The notes under the pieces: model-generated
What the model was told of the DNA's origin: nothing
Databases searched by the model: none
Seen by the model: the letters and a program-made list of their open reading frames with translations, nothing else
Translations under genes and position numbers: made by a program
Shown here: one piece after another, positions 62,732-64,000 of the stretch
Position numbering within the stretch: the first letter of the stretch is position 1
Layout: the number at the start of each line of letters is the position of its first letter
Origin: Streptomyces sp. NBC_00878
GTDB lineage: Bacteria > Actinomycetota > Actinomycetes > Streptomycetales > Streptomycetaceae
Reading direction: 5' to 3'
NCBI RefSeq assembly: GCF_026341515.1
Contig: NZ_JAPEOK010000001.1
Coordinates: 9,920,001 to 9,984,000 of the forward strand
Length of the DNA stretch: 64,000 nt

Positions 62732-63888
62732 AGGTCGAGTGCCTTCGTTCCGATGGCGAACAGGGAGACGTCCTCCTGGGGCGCGTGCACGGGCGCGCAC
62801 TGGATGTCACGGAAGTGCCGCTCCAGAGGATTGCCGCGGGCCAGTCCAGGATTGCCGAGCAGCCGCACGGCGAGTTCCACGGCCCGGACCGCGTGCCGGT
62901 CGGCCAGCACGCGCGCGCCGAGGGCCTGCTCCGGCGGGTAGGCGGAGTCGCCGGCGTCGACCCGCGCCGCTCCGTCGAAGAGCAGCTGTTCGGCGGTGGC
63001 GAGGAGCACCTCGATCTCCCCGGCCGTCCGGCGGAAGCGGTCGGTACGGGCCACCGGGTGACCGAGATTGGCGGGCACGCGCGCGTGCGCGAAGGTGTGG
63101 AAGAACGCCTGCGCCGCACGCGCGACCCCCACGTACAGGGCGGCGAGCGGGAGATGGAGCGAGGCTCCGGCCCGGTTGTCCTGCTCGCTCGCGGGACCGT
63201 ACGGGCCGAGCCCGATGACGTGCTCGCATGGGACCTCCACGTCCCGGAACGTCACGTCGTGGCTGCCGCTCGCCCGTAGCCCCAGCTGGTCCCACCGGTC
63301 GGTGATCTCGATGCCCGGGGAGCCGCCGGGCACCAGGAACGTGCCCACGCGCGGCTCCGCCTCATCCGTGGTCGCCCACACCAGGAACCAGGCCAGCCCC
63401 TCCGCCCCCGTCACGAACCGCTTGCGTCCGCTGACCGACCAGCCGTCCGCCGTGCGCCGGGCGACCGTCGCGGGCAGTCCGCCCCGCGCGGGAGAACCCA
63501 GATCGGGCTCCACGCGCGCGTGGTTGACGAGAACCGGCCGCTCCTCGGACTCCTTGAGCACGCGCGCGTACAGCTCCTCGGGCCACGTCGGTCGTACGGC
63601 CTCGCGGGCGTGGGTGTTGAGGGTCATCGCCGTGATCAGGGCGACGGACGGATCGCCCCGGCCGAGGGTGTGCAGGATGCGCGCGGTCTCCTCGACCCGG
63701 GCGCCCCGGCCGCCGTACCGCTCCCCGACGGTCGCGGTGAGCAGCCCGGCCTCGTGCACCACCTGGACGGACTCGGCGGGAAAGGCACCCGACCGGTCGT
63801 ATCCCACGGCGAGTTCGGCGAGGCGCGCGATCATGTCCGGGTTCGCGTCCGGGCTCATGTCCGGGTTCGCGCGGGAGTTCACGGTCAC
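62728..63888 (-). CDS. acyl-CoA-dehydrogenase-like enzyme (SfnB/DszC-type candidate)
   Basis: A 386 aa protein of the acyl-CoA dehydrogenase fold. It shows YGGRGARVEETARILHTLGRGDPSVAL, GWSVSGRKRFVTGAEGLAWFLVWA, WDQLGLRASGSHDVTFRDVEVP and a C-terminal helical domain with LERHFRDIQCAPVHAPQED. The VSGRKRFVTGA and LGLRASGS segments resemble the SfnB and DszC branches, which act as flavin-dependent monooxygenases in sulfur-compound use. GTG 63888 overlaps the stop of the gene before it, a probable sulfonate-type binding protein, which supports that reading. Confidence 0.82.
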   Translation of the reverse strand: MTVNSRANPDMSPDANPDMIARLAELAVGYDRSGAFPAESVQVVHEAGLLTATVGERYGGRGARVEETARILHTLGRGDPSVALITAMTLNTHAREAVRPTWPEELYARVLKESEERPVLVNHARVEPDLGSPARGGLPATVARRTADGWSVSGRKRFVTGAEGLAWFLVWATTDEAEPRVGTFLVPGGSPGIEITDRWDQLGLRASGSHDVTFRDVEVPCEHVIGLGPYGPASEQDNRAGASLHLPLAALYVGVARAAQAFFHTFAHARVPANLGHPVARTDRFRRTAGEIEVLLATAEQLLFDGAARVDAGDSAYPPEQALGARVLADRHAVRAVELAVRLLGNPGLARGNPLERHFRDIQCAPVHAPQEDVSLFAIGTKALDL

Positions 63889-64000
63889 AGGGCCTTCTCC
63901 AGATCGGTGTCGAGTGCGCGGCTCCAGAAGGACTTCACGTCCAGCTTCTCCTTCAGGGCGCCCAGTTCGGTGAACGCGTCGGCGACCTTCTGCTGCGAGG
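63885..64000 (-). CDS. C-terminus of a probable sulfonate/nitrate-type ABC substrate-binding protein (partial)
   Basis: The minus-strand frame entering the window reads SQQKVADAFTELGALKEKLD then VKSFWSRALDTDLEKAL and stops at 63885-63887. The text QKVADAFTELGALKEKLDVKSFW resembles the end of SsuA-like solute-binding proteins. Only 38 codons are visible, so the call is tentative. The stop overlaps the GTG of the next gene (GTGA). Confidence 0.55.
   Translation of the reverse strand, partial: SQQKVADAFTELGALKEKLDVKSFWSRALDTDLEKAL

Overview
This 64 kb window is chromosomal DNA of a high-GC actinomycete, almost certainly Streptomyces. Third codon positions are overwhelmingly G/C, GTG and some TTG starts are common, I found only one TTA codon, and several families are typical of streptomycetes (TerD, PucR/GAF regulators, monomeric isocitrate dehydrogenase, HpnB-type glycosyltransferase, MalT/LAL regulators). 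I found no rRNA, tRNA, CRISPR array or complete insertion sequence. Genes at both edges are cut by the window.

Layout. 0-13 kb: the end of a MacB/FtsX-type ABC exporter, an anti-sigma-type ATPase, a Cds1-like cysteine desulfhydrase, an SRPBCC protein, a DeoR regulator, a large membrane alpha/beta hydrolase and a beta-helix/AAA+ fusion. 13-25.9 kb: housekeeping and envelope genes (MOSC, TerD, HpnB-like glycosyltransferase, racemase, O-antigen-ligase-like protein, Lnt, Nudix), then 3-hydroxybutyrate dehydrogenase, a PucR-type regulator and a convergent MHS-family transporter. Several of these genes look leaderless. 27.4-32 kb: a minus-strand operon of sensor-like protein, histidine kinase, response regulator, ABC ATPase and ABC permease. 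32-41.2 kb: a decaying stretch with a response-regulator/sortase deletion scar, a MalT-type regulator, an MFS gene split by a 160 bp MITE-like element, a DUF2252 remnant and a frameshifted gene among small membrane proteins. 43.6-51.4 kb: an aromatic-acid catabolic block resembling the CoA-dependent 2-aminobenzoate/salicylate route (RidA-like, cupin, thioesterase, aryl-CoA ligase, FAD monooxygenase/old-yellow-enzyme fusion), followed by a second MITE-like element and a LigM-like O-demethylase. 51.6-64 kb: membrane glycosyltransferase, monomeric Icd, NCS1 permease with a cysteine hydrolase, alpha-L-fucosidase, HsaA-like flavin monooxygenase, SseB-domain protein, and a minus-strand operon of FAD oxidase, acyl-CoA-dehydrogenase-like enzyme and a probable sulfonate-type binding protein.

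Three patterns cut across the gene list. First, at least eleven genes carry short tandem repeats (9-30 bp units) at their 3' ends, most of them spanning the stop codon. Second, there are two small non-autonomous elements with perfect terminal inverted repeats: one (36735-36894) splits a transporter gene and supplies a TGATG restart, the other (49796-49924) has nested palindromes and an 8 bp target duplication. Third, a short interspersed repeat ending in a G/C-rich hairpin recurs at three gene ends (about 5.9, 55.6 and 61.3 kb). All functional calls rest on reading the sequence and on family knowledge; no database search was run.
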